DNA from: Dyella caseinilytica
Lineage (GTDB): Bacteria; Pseudomonadota; Gammaproteobacteria; Xanthomonadales; Rhodanobacteraceae
Length of the DNA stretch: 64,000 nucleotides
Direction: 5' to 3'
NCBI RefSeq assembly: GCF_016865235.1
Contig: NZ_CP064030.1
Location: forward strand, 310,001-374,000
Positions 21,973 through 30,842 of the stretch are shown in pieces (position 1 is the first letter of the stretch; the number at the start of each line of letters is the position of its first letter). The notes under the pieces were generated by a model. The model was not told the DNA's origin. It searched no databases and saw only the letters and a program-made list of their open reading frames with translations. The translations under genes and the position numbers were made by a program.

Positions 21973-24837
21973 ATGACTCGTAATAAGCTTGCGCTTTCGT
22001 TGGCGGGCTTGCTGCTGGCTCCGATTGCCGGCACCGCATTTGCCCAGAGCGCACCGGCCCAAGATCAGTCGCAACAGCCGACTGCCAGCCAGAGCAATCC
22101 CCAACAGTTGCAGACCATCACGGTGACCGGTTCGGCGCTCCCCCGCGTGGATACGGAAACCCCCTCGCCGGTGACGGTGATTACGTCGCAACAGATTGCT
22201 CGCAGTGGTTTCACCACCATTTCCGACGTCGTCCGTTCGATCTCCGCCGACAACAGCGGTTCGATTCCTAACGCTTTCACCGGTGGTTTCGCTGCTGGCG
22301 CCTCGGGTGTCGCGCTGCGCGGCCTGACCGTGAATTCCACCGTGGTGCTGATCGACGGCCATCGCTCCGCCAGCTACCCGGTTTCCGATGACGGCGAGCG
22401 TTCGTTCGTCGATCTGAACACCATTCCGCTTGCTGCTGTCGAGCGCATCGAAGTGCTGAAAGACGGCGCTTCCTCGCTGTACGGCGCTGACGCCATCGCC
22501 GGCGTCGTCAACATCATCCTCAAGCCCGGCTACCAGGGCGTGGAAGGCACGGCCGATATCGGCAACTCGCAGCACGGCGGCGGCTTCACCAAGAAGGCCT
22601 CCTTCCTGGCGGGCGGCGGCGATCTCGACACCGACCACTACAACGCCTATTTCAGCGCGCAGTACGAGATGGACAACCCCATCTTCAACCGCACGCGCGA
22701 TTACCCGTATAACACGCACGATCTGAGCGGCATTGGCGGTCCTAACGGCGCGTGGGGCAATCCGACCACGTTCAACGGCTCCACCGTTGGCGCGGTGGCG
22801 CCGGGTACGGTGGCTGCAGGCGCCAATCCGTTCACCGGCGCATCGCAGGTGGGTCCCTGGCAGCCGCTCGGCGCATGCGTCGGTGGCATGAACCAGGTGA
22901 ACACGCCGAACTTGGGCGGCGTCCCGGGCGTGAGCAGCTACTGCCAGCAGAACCAGGTCGCGCAATACGATGAAGTTCAGCCGCAGACCGAGCAAGGTGG
23001 CCTGTACGGCCGTGTCACGTTCAAGATCAACGACACCACCAAAGCTTACCTCTCGGTGAGCTATATGGAGTCGAAGATGTGGGCGCAGCTCCCGCCCAGC
23101 CAGATTCAGAACTCCACGCCGAACAACACCAACAACATCGCACTGCCGCCGATCCTCACCACCGGTCCGAACGCAGGCAAGCTCAACCCGAACGACCCGT
23201 TCGCGGCGCAAGGCGAGTACGCGCTGATCAACTATGCGTTCGGCGACATTCCGCAGAACAACACCTACAACAACCACAACGCACGCGTCGTGGGTGATAT
23301 CGCAGGTGTGGTCGGCGAGTGGAACTATGACGCGGCCGTGGTCTTGAACCATGACTGGCTCGACACGCAGCAGACGGGTTTCATCAGCTATCCCGCGCTG
23401 CTGAACGCGATCACCAGCGGCTCGTACAACTTCATCACGCCGTCGGCGAACAGCGCCGCGGAATTGGCCGCTCTGTCGCCCAACCTGTCCAAGCAGTCGA
23501 CCTCTGACATGGATTCGTTGGACCTGAGCGCCAACCGCTCGCTGTTTGACCTGCCCGGCGGCTCGGCTGGCCTGGCCGTGGGCGCTCAGTTCCGTTACGA
23601 AGCGCAGAACGATCCGGCACTCAACCCGGACGATCTGTACCAGGGCCTGGGCATCGCTCAGACCAAGGGCAATCGCAACGTCAGCGGCGCTTACGCGGAA
23701 TTCGATCTGCCGCTGCTGGATTCGCTGGAAGTGGATGCCTCCGGCCGCTTCGACCACTACAGCGACGTCGGCAACAACTTCGCGCCGAAAGTGGGCTTCA
23801 AGTGGAAGCCGCTTGACTGGGTAGCCATCCGCGGTACGTACTCGAAGGGCTTCCGCGCCCCGAGCTTTGCTGAAAACGGTTCGAGCTCGGCGGAAGGCTT
23901 CACCGAGATCAACCCGTCGCAGTATCCGAGCTTCGTGGCGGCACACAACGGCAGTGCCTACTCCACCGTTCCGTACAGCCTGGCCCAGTACACGCTCGCC
24001 AACCCGAACATCAAGCCGGAGAAGGCCACCAACTTCACCTTCGGTGTGGTGGTGCAGCCGACCAGCTGGCTGAATGCGTCGTTGGACTACTACGACATCA
24101 AGAAGACCAACGTGATCACCGGCCCGAACTTCGGCCAGGCGATTGCCAACTACTTCGCCACCGGCGCGACGGGCGTTCCGGGCGTGACCGTGATCCCCGA
24201 TGTGGCCGACCCGTCTGCACCCAACGCCCTGGCACGTCCGGCTGAGTTCATTGGCGAGTACATCAATGCCAACTCGCTCAAGACCGATGGTGTCGATCTG
24301 GACCTGCAAGGTCATTGGGACTTCGGCAACGGCATCCACTACGTCAGCGAAATTTCGGGCACCGAAATCTTCAACTGGCGCATGGTGCTGCCGAACGGCC
24401 AGGTTGAATCCTTTGCGGGTACGCAGGGTCCGTTCAACCTGTCCTCCGGTGCAGGTACGCCTCGTCTGAAGGGTTCGTGGTCGAACACGGTGTCGTATGG
24501 TCCGTTGTCGGTCACCGGCACGATCTACTACACCAGTGGCTACGCTGAAATCGCGGAAGACTACGGCGTGTTCCCGGGTTCGTGCTTGGCCTACAACGCG
24601 GCAGGTACGCAATTCCTGCCGTCGAATTGCCGCATCGGTTCGTTCACCGATGTCGACCTGACGGCCAGCTACGCGATCAACAACCACGTCAGCATCACGG
24701 CCTCGATCATGAACGCGCTGGACCGCCAGCCGCCCTTCGATCCGGCCAACTACGCTGGTGTGAACTACAACCCGACGTACTCCTACTCGGGCATTGTGGG
24801 TCGCTTCTACAACCTGGGCGTGAAGGTGAAGTTCTAA
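21973..24837 (+). CDS. TonB-dependent outer-membrane receptor
   Basis: A 954-residue receptor. The signal peptide is about residues 1-24 (cut after AGTAFA), followed by a Gln/Ser-rich stretch and 'LQTITVTGSALPR', the likely TonB box. The plug domain (about 60-180) shows 'SPVTVITSQQIARSGFTTISDVV', 'GVALRGLTVNSTVVLIDGHR' and 'VERIEVLKDGASSLYGADAIAGVVNIILK', all diagnostic. The barrel ends 'YNLGVKVKF' with terminal Phe. GGAGGG lies 11 bases before the ATG. The sequence resembles the large TonB receptors expanded in Xanthomonadales, which take up plant or protein-derived compounds, but no substrate can be assigned. It has its own AT-rich upstream region and its own terminator, so it appears monocistronic. 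Confidence 0.93.
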   Translation: MTRNKLALSLAGLLLAPIAGTAFAQSAPAQDQSQQPTASQSNPQQLQTITVTGSALPRVDTETPSPVTVITSQQIARSGFTTISDVVRSISADNSGSIPNAFTGGFAAGASGVALRGLTVNSTVVLIDGHRSASYPVSDDGERSFVDLNTIPLAAVERIEVLKDGASSLYGADAIAGVVNIILKPGYQGVEGTADIGNSQHGGGFTKKASFLAGGGDLDTDHYNAYFSAQYEMDNPIFNRTRDYPYNTHDLSGIGGPNGAWGNPTTFNGSTVGAVAPGTVAAGANPFTGASQVGPWQPLGACVGGMNQVNTPNLGGVPGVSSYCQQNQVAQYDEVQPQTEQGGLYGRVTFKINDTTKAYLSVSYMESKMWAQLPPSQIQNSTPNNTNNIALPPILTTGPNAGKLNPNDPFAAQGEYALINYAFGDIPQNNTYNNHNARVVGDIAGVVGEWNYDAAVVLNHDWLDTQQTGFISYPALLNAITSGSYNFITPSANSAAELAALSPNLSKQSTSDMDSLDLSANRSLFDLPGGSAGLAVGAQFRYEAQNDPALNPDDLYQGLGIAQTKGNRNVSGAYAEFDLPLLDSLEVDASGRFDHYSDVGNNFAPKVGFKWKPLDWVAIRGTYSKGFRAPSFAENGSSSAEGFTEINPSQYPSFVAAHNGSAYSTVPYSLAQYTLANPNIKPEKATNFTFGVVVQPTSWLNASLDYYDIKKTNVITGPNFGQAIANYFATGATGVPGVTVIPDVADPSAPNALARPAEFIGEYINANSLKTDGVDLDLQGHWDFGNGIHYVSEISGTEIFNWRMVLPNGQVESFAGTQGPFNLSSGAGTPRLKGSWSNTVSYGPLSVTGTIYYTSGYAEIAEDYGVFPGSCLAYNAAGTQFLPSNCRIGSFTDVDLTASYAINNHVSITASIMNALDRQPPFDPANYAGVNYNPTYSYSGIVGRFYNLGVKVKF

Positions 24838-24911
24838 GCCCTTTAACGAGCTTGCCGCAGCAATACATGGCTGCGGCAGTTCGGTCCGAGGCTTCGAACC
24901 AAGCATTCAAG

Positions 24912-24946
24912 GCGGCGTGCCGGCTATCCGGTGCGCCGCTTTTTTT
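24912..24946 (+). terminator. Intrinsic terminator of the receptor gene
   Basis: GCGGCG-TG-CCGG (24912-24923) pairs with CCGG-TG-CGCCGC (24928-24939) around a CTAT loop, then seven T. A second hairpin, TGCCGCAGC/GCTGCGGCA, lies just upstream at 24853-24878. Confidence 0.85.
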
Positions 24947-25033
24947 ATGCGCACTGCGTGGGGCGTTGGCGAGCAGCGTCGTTGTGGCTGACAATGCGGT
25001 CATGTCCGTTCGAACTTCCGACATTTTCCGCGC

Positions 25034-26263
25034 ATGCTGAGCCGCCTGTGGTTTGGCCTGTTCATGGTTGCCACGTTGGCGGCGCTGGCGCGCTGGCTGA
25101 TCGGTGGCGATGAAACAGTGTTTGCCGCGATCGTCGGCTCGTTGTTCGAGATGGCTGATTTGTCAGTGAAGCTCATGCTGATGCTGTTCGGCACGCTGAC
25201 CCTGTGGCTGGGCTTTCTTGGTATTGCCGAAAGGGCGGGGTTGGTGGATGGTCTGGCGCGCCTCCTCGGGCCGTTATTTGCGCGGTTGATGCCGGAAGTG
25301 CCACGTGGGCATCCGGCGATTGGCCTGATCACGCTGAATTTCGCCGCCAATGCGCTGGGGTTGGACAATGCCGCCACGCCGATCGGGCTGCGTGCGATGC
25401 GCGAATTGCAGACACTCAATCCCTCCGACACCACAGCCAGCAACGCGCAGATCCTGTTCCTGGTGATGAACGCCTCGTCGCTGACACTCTTGCCGGTGAT
25501 GGTGTTCATGTATCGCGCGCAGGCCGGTGCGCACGATCCTACGCTGGTGTTCTTACCGATCCTGCTGGCGCACTTTGCATCCAATCTCGTCGGGCTTTTA
25601 TCCGTTGCTTATATGCAGCGGTTGCGGCTTTGGGATCCGGTGGTGCTGGCGTGGTTGCTCGGCGGCGGTCTGGTGCTGGCCGGTTTTCTTGCCTTCCTCG
25701 CCTCGTTGACGGCAGCGGCGCTTGCCTCGCTTTCTTCTTTGCTCGGCAATTTGGCCTTGTTCGGCATCATCATCGTGTTTCTCTGTGCAGGCGCGTACAA
25801 GCGCGTGCCGTTGTTCGAGAGCTTTATCGACGGAGCCAAGCAGGGTTTTGATGTTTCCAAGGACATACTGCCTTATCTGGTGGCGATGCTTTGCATGGTC
25901 GGTGTGCTGCGCGCATCCGGCGCGCTGGATTTCGCACTGGACGGGATACGCTGGCTGGCGCTGCACGCGGGTTTGGATACACGCTTTGTCGATGCCTTGC
26001 CCACCGCGCTGGTGAAGCCATTTTCTGGAAGCGCCGCGCGAGCGATGCTGATCGAAACCATGCATCATTCCGGTGTCGACAGTTTCCCGGCGCTGGTCGC
26101 TGCGACGGTGCAAGGCAGTACCGAAACGACGTTCTACGTGGTAGCCGTCTATTTCGGTGCGGTGGGTATCCGGCGCGTGCGTCATACCGTCGGTTGCGCG
26201 CTATTGGCCGATCTGACGGGCGTACTTGCCTCGATCGGTGTGTGTTATTGGTTCTTCGGTTAA
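25034..26263 (+). CDS. Fused SpmA-SpmB nucleoside-recognition (Gate) membrane protein
   Basis: A 409-residue polytopic protein in which both halves resemble the Gate domains of Bacillus spore maturation proteins SpmA and SpmB. The SpmA half contains 'ITLNFAANALGLDNAATPIGL' (about 95-115) and 'LFLVMNASSLTLLPV'; the SpmB half contains 'VPLFESFIDGAKQGFDV', 'VKPFSGSAARAMLIE' and 'AATVQGSTETTFYVVAVYFGAVG' near the C-terminus. In sporulators the pair acts in core dehydration; in non-sporulating bacteria the fused form is common and its role is unknown. The downstream methylglyoxal synthase-like gene follows after 21 bases on the same strand. Confidence 0.9.
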   Translation: MLSRLWFGLFMVATLAALARWLIGGDETVFAAIVGSLFEMADLSVKLMLMLFGTLTLWLGFLGIAERAGLVDGLARLLGPLFARLMPEVPRGHPAIGLITLNFAANALGLDNAATPIGLRAMRELQTLNPSDTTASNAQILFLVMNASSLTLLPVMVFMYRAQAGAHDPTLVFLPILLAHFASNLVGLLSVAYMQRLRLWDPVVLAWLLGGGLVLAGFLAFLASLTAAALASLSSLLGNLALFGIIIVFLCAGAYKRVPLFESFIDGAKQGFDVSKDILPYLVAMLCMVGVLRASGALDFALDGIRWLALHAGLDTRFVDALPTALVKPFSGSAARAMLIETMHHSGVDSFPALVAATVQGSTETTFYVVAVYFGAVGIRRVRHTVGCALLADLTGVLASIGVCYWFFG

Positions 26264-26284
26264 TCATCGTCACAGGGGATACGC

Positions 26285-27160
26285 ATGCGCATGGGTCTGG
26301 CCGCCAACGCGATTCATCACGATCACGATGATGCGGCGTTGTTCCGCTGGTTGAGAGCGAGTGAGCGCGGCATCAGAGAGTTGAATCTGAGTCTGCACGC
26401 GGTGGGACGCACCTACGCGGCGATCGAACGTGTCGGGCTGCTGGCCGGTTATGCCGGCTTAGTGCGTTATCCCTATGGCCACGAAGGCGGCCTGATGAAG
26501 CTGGTGGCCGAGGTGGTGGGCATGCCGCAGCCGGAGCGCGTGCTGGATGGTGCGATTTATCTGATCAATCCGGTCGATCCCTCGTCGACCTTTCCGGAGG
26601 CGGTGGCGCTCAAGCGCCAGTGCGTCATTCACCAGAAGCCGTTTATTTCCACGGTCGCCTCGGCGCGGGATTGGATCGAGTGCGAGCGCATTCACGCAGG
26701 TTTTGCGCCTGATCCGGGTGCCGATAGTTTGTTCGCGCTGGAAGATCAGACGATTGCACTGATCGCCCACGACGCCATGAAGCCGCAGATGCTGGCCTAC
26801 GCCACCGATCACTTCGAGCTGCTGTCGCGCTTTGCGCGCCGTGTCGGCACTGGCACCACCGGACAGCATTTGAACGAACTGGCGTGGAGCCGTGGCTGGC
26901 CGCAGGACAAGCCATGGGTGGAGCGCTACCAGAGTGGCCCGATGGGTGGTGACGCACAAATTGCCGACATGGTGCTTGAACGTCGCTGTCAACGCGCGAT
27001 CTTCTTCGAAGATCCACATGTTGCACGCCAGCACGAAGCGGATATTCAGCTGCTGGAGCGCGCTGTCACCACGGTTACGGATGAAACGGTCTGCATGACA
27101 GCACCGCGCGTGGCCAATCGCTGGGCGGAGGCCGTGCGGCGGCGTTCGGCGTGGCGATGA
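26285..27160 (+). CDS. Two-domain methylglyoxal synthase-like protein
   Basis: A 291-residue protein made of two methylglyoxal synthase-like domains, twice the usual 150 aa. The C-terminal domain (about 150-285) keeps every residue I know to matter in E. coli MgsA: His-Asp and Lys in 'ALIAHDAMK', the phosphate-binding 'GTGTTG', the catalytic aspartate in 'SGPMGGDAQ', and the His and Asp of 'DPHVARQHEADI'. The N-terminal domain (about 1-140) follows the same order ('GLAANAIHHDHDD', 'LHAVGRTYAAI', 'YPYGHEGGLMKL', 'INPVDPS') but has lost the catalytic residues. MgsA converts dihydroxyacetone phosphate to methylglyoxal. AGGGG precedes the first ATG; another ATG is at 26291. Confidence 0.85.
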   Translation: MRMGLAANAIHHDHDDAALFRWLRASERGIRELNLSLHAVGRTYAAIERVGLLAGYAGLVRYPYGHEGGLMKLVAEVVGMPQPERVLDGAIYLINPVDPSSTFPEAVALKRQCVIHQKPFISTVASARDWIECERIHAGFAPDPGADSLFALEDQTIALIAHDAMKPQMLAYATDHFELLSRFARRVGTGTTGQHLNELAWSRGWPQDKPWVERYQSGPMGGDAQIADMVLERRCQRAIFFEDPHVARQHEADIQLLERAVTTVTDETVCMTAPRVANRWAEAVRRRSAWR

Positions 27161-27178
27161 GCTAAGATCATAGGCCCT

Positions 27179-27952
27179 ATGTGCCTGATCGCCTTCGCCT
27201 GGCAAATCCATCCACGCTGGCGTTTATTGCTGGCTGGCAACCGCGATGAATTTCATGCGCGGCCAAGCGCCCCTTTGGCGCGTTGGAACGATCTGCCCAT
27301 CATCGGCGGCCGTGATCTGGAAGCCGGTGGCACTTGGCTCGGTATTACCGAAACCGGGCGATGCTGTGTCGTGACCAACGTGCGTGATCCGCGCGATCCG
27401 CAGCAGGGTGCCTCGCGTGGGCTGTTGGCGACGGATTTCCTTGCTGGTGTGAACGACGCTCCCACGCATGCACAGTCGCTGCTTGCTACCGCGACAGACT
27501 ATCGCCCGTTCAACTTGCTGACCTTCGATACCGATCATGGCTTCTATATCGGCAATCGTCCCGAAGCGCGGGCGCAGCTTATCGAGCCGGGTGTGCATGG
27601 CTTGTCCAACGCCGATTTCAACACGCCATGGCCCAAGACCAAGGCGCTGATGAATCGTCTGCAAGCGTGGCTGGATGCAGGTCACGAAGTCGATTTCGCG
27701 CCGCTGTTTCGCGCCTTGGCCAACGAGGAGCGCGCACCGGATGAAGTGTTGCCAGATACGGGCGTAGGCGTCGAGCGCGAACGCTGGCTTTCCTCTGCAT
27801 TTATCCGCGGCGAACAGTACGGTACGCGCGCCAGCACCATCGTGGCGATCGGTTATGACGGCAGAGCGTTGATCGTCGAGCAGCGCTTTGGCCCGAACGG
27901 CCGCTTTCAGGGGCAGACGGAGCTCCCCGTAGGTTGGGTCAGCGCGGCGTAA
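27179..27952 (+). CDS. NRDE (TANGO2-like) family protein
   Basis: A 257-residue protein with the family-defining N-terminus 'MCLIAFAW' and 'LLLAGNRDEFHARPS' containing the NRDE motif, then 'GGRDLEAGGTWLGI' and 'ALTNVRDP'-like 'VVTNVRDPRDP'. The C-terminal 'YGTRASTIVAIGYDG' is also conserved. The Cys at position 2 would become N-terminal and suggests an Ntn-hydrolase-type fold; TANGO2 homologues have been connected with haem handling, but the bacterial function is not settled. It lies 18 bases after the methylglyoxal synthase gene, so it is likely in the same operon. Confidence 0.9.
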   Translation: MCLIAFAWQIHPRWRLLLAGNRDEFHARPSAPLARWNDLPIIGGRDLEAGGTWLGITETGRCCVVTNVRDPRDPQQGASRGLLATDFLAGVNDAPTHAQSLLATATDYRPFNLLTFDTDHGFYIGNRPEARAQLIEPGVHGLSNADFNTPWPKTKALMNRLQAWLDAGHEVDFAPLFRALANEERAPDEVLPDTGVGVERERWLSSAFIRGEQYGTRASTIVAIGYDGRALIVEQRFGPNGRFQGQTELPVGWVSAA

Positions 27953-27990
27953 CTTGACGAATCTGCACGTTGTCCGGCCCCCTATGGCCG

Positions 27991-28063
27991 TCATTCCCGC
28001 GAAAGCGGGAATCCATCTTGCTTTCAGGCATTGAAAAATGGATTCCCGCTTTCGCGGGAATGA
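27991..28063. repeat. REP-like pair, perfect 26-bp inverted repeat
   Basis: Bases 27991-28016 and 28038-28063 are perfect inverted copies separated by 21 bases. Each arm is itself a hairpin (TTCCCGC-GAAA-GCGGGAA). It lies between the convergent NRDE and ychJ genes and could act as a bidirectional terminator or a mobile REP pair. Confidence 0.85.
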
Positions 28064-28083
28064 TGGTCATGGGCGTTGAGGAT

Positions 28084-28485
28084 TCAGTTTTCCGGAAACT
28101 GCCCATCCAGGTAATACCAGCGTCCCTGCTCGCGCAGGAAACGGCTGATCTCATGCATGCGCTGCGCCTTGCCGCCGCCATAGCGAAGCCGGGCAATAAA
28201 TTCCACCGTGGCGTGCGCGCCGTTTTCCTCATGCCGTTTCACATCCAGGCCCAACCAGCTTGGGGCGGGCTGCTGTGCTGCCAGCTTCAAACTCACCGGG
28301 CGGGTGCTGGGATGCCAGGTGGCCAGCAGATAGTCCTCGCGTTTCAGCACATAAGCACTGTAGCGCGAGCGCATCAGTGCTTCGGCAGTCACGGCCGTGC
28401 CGCCTTCGTGCAATAGGCCGCAACAGCGTGCGTAGCCGGCGTTGTTGCCACAGGGGCAGGGGGTGAGTGTGTCGATGGCTTGCAA
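28084..28485 (-). CDS. ychJ: YchJ family SEC-C-type metal-binding protein
   Basis: A 133-residue YchJ/UPF0225 protein. The N-terminal cysteines 'CPCGNNAGYARCC' form the SEC-C-type zinc site; 'AEALMRSRYSAYVLKREDYLLATWHPSTRP' and 'WLGLDVKRHEENG' are the conserved body, ending in 'RWYYLDGQFPEN'. The best start is a TTG at 28485 because no in-frame ATG lies upstream; the usual E. coli protein begins only a few residues before the first cysteine, which agrees. Function unknown. Confidence 0.88.
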   Translation of the reverse strand: MQAIDTLTPCPCGNNAGYARCCGLLHEGGTAVTAEALMRSRYSAYVLKREDYLLATWHPSTRPVSLKLAAQQPAPSWLGLDVKRHEENGAHATVEFIARLRYGGGKAQRMHEISRFLREQGRWYYLDGQFPEN

Positions 28486-28736
28486 GGCTTCATCCGAGGC
28501 GTACGAGTCACGCTTTCATCCTGCGCCTGTGAGCCGCAAATGCAAGAGGGTCTGGGGTGCTCCGATCAATTCTGCGCAGGCGTCACCGGCTCTGTCCGTC
28601 CGCATCCCTAGGCAAAAAGTCATGCATGGCTTTTCGCGCGGATCGCTTAAAGTCTCCATGCTGCCGGGAGAGCAGCTTTTCCAGACATCGATGGCACCCG
28701 CCGTTCCGGGTATGGGCGGCCGTTGCGGAGATCCCC

Positions 28737-30662
28737 ATGTATCCGATCCGTTCCCTGTTTTCCGCCACTGCGCTTGCGGTGGCCTTGTCTGCGGCTGGCC
28801 TTCACGCCCAGACCGCGCCGCTGACACCGGACATTCCGCCCAACTTCACGGCGCCGACCACGGCGAACGATTACATCAAGCGCGTGGTGATGATCCCCAT
28901 GCGCGATGGCGTGAAACTGCATACAGTCATTGTGATACCGAAGGGTGCACATGACGCCCCCATCCTGCTGACCCGCACGCCGTACAACGCCGATGGGCGC
29001 ACCGAACGCACCAACTCGCCGCACATGCTCGACCTGCTGCCGCAAGGTGACGAGGTGTTCGTGAAGGCCGGTTACATCCGCGTGTTCCAGGATATCCGCG
29101 GCAAGTACGGCTCCGAAGGCAATTATGTGATGACCTTGCCGCTGCGTGGGCCGCTCAACGATGGCAAGGTGGATGAATCCACCGATGCCTACGACACCAT
29201 TGAATGGTTGTCGAAGAATATTCCGGAGTCGAACGGCAAGATCGGCATGCTCGGTTCTTCGTATGAAGGTTTCACCGTGGTGATGGCGCTGATCAATCCG
29301 AATCCCGCGCTGAAAGTGGCGGCGCCCGAGAGCCCGATGGTCGATGGCTGGATGGGGGATGACTGGTTCCACTATGGCGCGTTCCGCCAGAACAATCTGG
29401 ACTACATCACTTTCCAGACCACGCAGAAGGGCACGGGTTACATGATCCCGCGCGATGGATTGGACGATTACACCAACTTGCTACGCGCAGGTTCGGCGGG
29501 CGATTTTGCGCGTGCCAACGGGCTGGATGCGTTGCCCTTCTGGCGCAAGATCCACGAACACCCCGCCTACGATGCGTTCTGGCAGAACCAGGCGCTGGAC
29601 AAGATCCTTGCCGATCAGCCGCTTAAAGTGCCCACCATGTGGGAACAGGGTCTGTGGGATCAGGAGGACATGTGGGGCGCCATTCATAGCTACGAAGTGA
29701 TGGAGCCCAAAGACACCACCCACACCATGAATTACCTGGTGATGGGCCCGTGGCGTCACAGCCAGGTGAACTACGATGGCAGCACGCTGGGACCGATGAA
29801 ATGGGACGGTGACACCGCGCTGCAATTCCGCCGCGACGTGTTGCTGCCGTTCTTCAATCAATACTTGAAGGATGGTGCGCCCAAGGCGAATACGCCGCCG
29901 GTGCTGATCTACAACACGGGTGAAAATCATTGGGATCGTTTCACGCATTGGCCTCTGTCGTGCGCGAAGGGCTGCGATTCCAAATCCAAGCCGCTTTATC
30001 TGGAAGCGAATGGCCGCTTGTCGTTCGACGCGCCCACGGCCAGCGAAGCCAAGTACGACGAATACGTTTCCGATCCCGCCAAGCCGGTGCCTTATATACC
30101 GCGCCCGGTGGTCGCATCCGATCATGAAGCGTGGACGCACTGGTTGCTCGACGATCAGCGCTTTGTCGATGGGCGTCCCGATGTGCTCACTTACGTGAGC
30201 GAGCCGCTGACGTCACCGCTGCGCCTGAGCGGTGCACCGCAGGTGAATCTGGTTGCGTCGACCAGTGGCACTGACAGCGACTGGGTGGTGAAGGTGATCG
30301 ACGTCTATCCGGATTCGGTGCCTTCCAATCCGAGCATGGGCGGTTATGAACTCCCGATCTCGCTGGATATCTTCCGCGGCCGCTACCGCACCAGCTTTGA
30401 ACATCCGCAGGCCATTGAAGCCAATGCGCCGCTGCTCTACAGCTTTGGTTTGCCGACGGTGAATCATGTCTTCGAACCAGGGCATCGCATCATGGTGCAG
30501 GTGCAGTCCAGTTTGTTCCCGCTGTACGACCGCAATCCGCAAACCTTTGTGTCGAATATCTTCGACGCAAAACCAGCGGATTACGTAAAAGCTACACAGC
30601 GCGTGTGGCATACGCCGGATCACGCGAGTTCTATCAGCTTGCCGGTGGTATCGGGGCAGTAA
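28737..30662 (+). CDS. Secreted alpha-amino-acid ester hydrolase (CocE/NonD, S15-like)
   Basis: A 641-residue exported serine hydrolase. The signal peptide covers about residues 1-25 (cut after LHA). The nucleophile is Ser175 in 'GSSYEG', the acid is Asp308 in 'LWDQEDMWG', and the base is His341 in 'GPWRHSQV', one residue offset from the triad known for Xanthomonas citri alpha-amino-acid ester hydrolase (Ser174, Asp307, His340). Glu310 and Asp311 match the carboxylate cluster that binds the alpha-amino group. The C-terminal jellyroll domain (about 440-640) is present. Such enzymes hydrolyse or synthesise beta-lactams with alpha-amino side chains; the natural substrate is unknown. GGAG precedes the ATG at 28737, and the open frame extends upstream without homology. 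Confidence 0.93.
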   Translation: MYPIRSLFSATALAVALSAAGLHAQTAPLTPDIPPNFTAPTTANDYIKRVVMIPMRDGVKLHTVIVIPKGAHDAPILLTRTPYNADGRTERTNSPHMLDLLPQGDEVFVKAGYIRVFQDIRGKYGSEGNYVMTLPLRGPLNDGKVDESTDAYDTIEWLSKNIPESNGKIGMLGSSYEGFTVVMALINPNPALKVAAPESPMVDGWMGDDWFHYGAFRQNNLDYITFQTTQKGTGYMIPRDGLDDYTNLLRAGSAGDFARANGLDALPFWRKIHEHPAYDAFWQNQALDKILADQPLKVPTMWEQGLWDQEDMWGAIHSYEVMEPKDTTHTMNYLVMGPWRHSQVNYDGSTLGPMKWDGDTALQFRRDVLLPFFNQYLKDGAPKANTPPVLIYNTGENHWDRFTHWPLSCAKGCDSKSKPLYLEANGRLSFDAPTASEAKYDEYVSDPAKPVPYIPRPVVASDHEAWTHWLLDDQRFVDGRPDVLTYVSEPLTSPLRLSGAPQVNLVASTSGTDSDWVVKVIDVYPDSVPSNPSMGGYELPISLDIFRGRYRTSFEHPQAIEANAPLLYSFGLPTVNHVFEPGHRIMVQVQSSLFPLYDRNPQTFVSNIFDAKPADYVKATQRVWHTPDHASSISLPVVSGQ

Positions 30663-30713
30663 TCTTGCGAATTCCTTGTCACATCCGCTTGCACGATGGA
30701 TGAAAAGGTTGTT

Positions 30714-30826
30714 CGTCGTCCCGGCGCAGGCCGGGACCCAGTGTCTTTAGCTTCGGCTTTGATGGTGCAGTATTGCTCCTTATCCAGAAGCAAAGTCGCT
30801 GGGTCCCGGCCTACGCCGGGACGACG
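30714..30826. repeat. Paired CCCGGC-family inverted repeat
   Basis: Arms at 30714-30741 and 30799-30826 (28 bases) are inverted copies with one mismatch, separated by 57 bases. Each arm contains a CCCGGC/GCCGGG hairpin. It lies between convergent genes and is closely related to 36781-36890. Confidence 0.85.
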
Positions 30827-30842
30827 ATGTCATGAGACTTAT

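Noticed and set aside
21946..24906. A 986-codon open frame on the minus strand opposite the second TonB receptor
   Set aside because: It mirrors the receptor gene, has low-complexity Arg/Val/Gly composition with no recognisable domain, and arises from the GC-rich codon pattern of the true gene.
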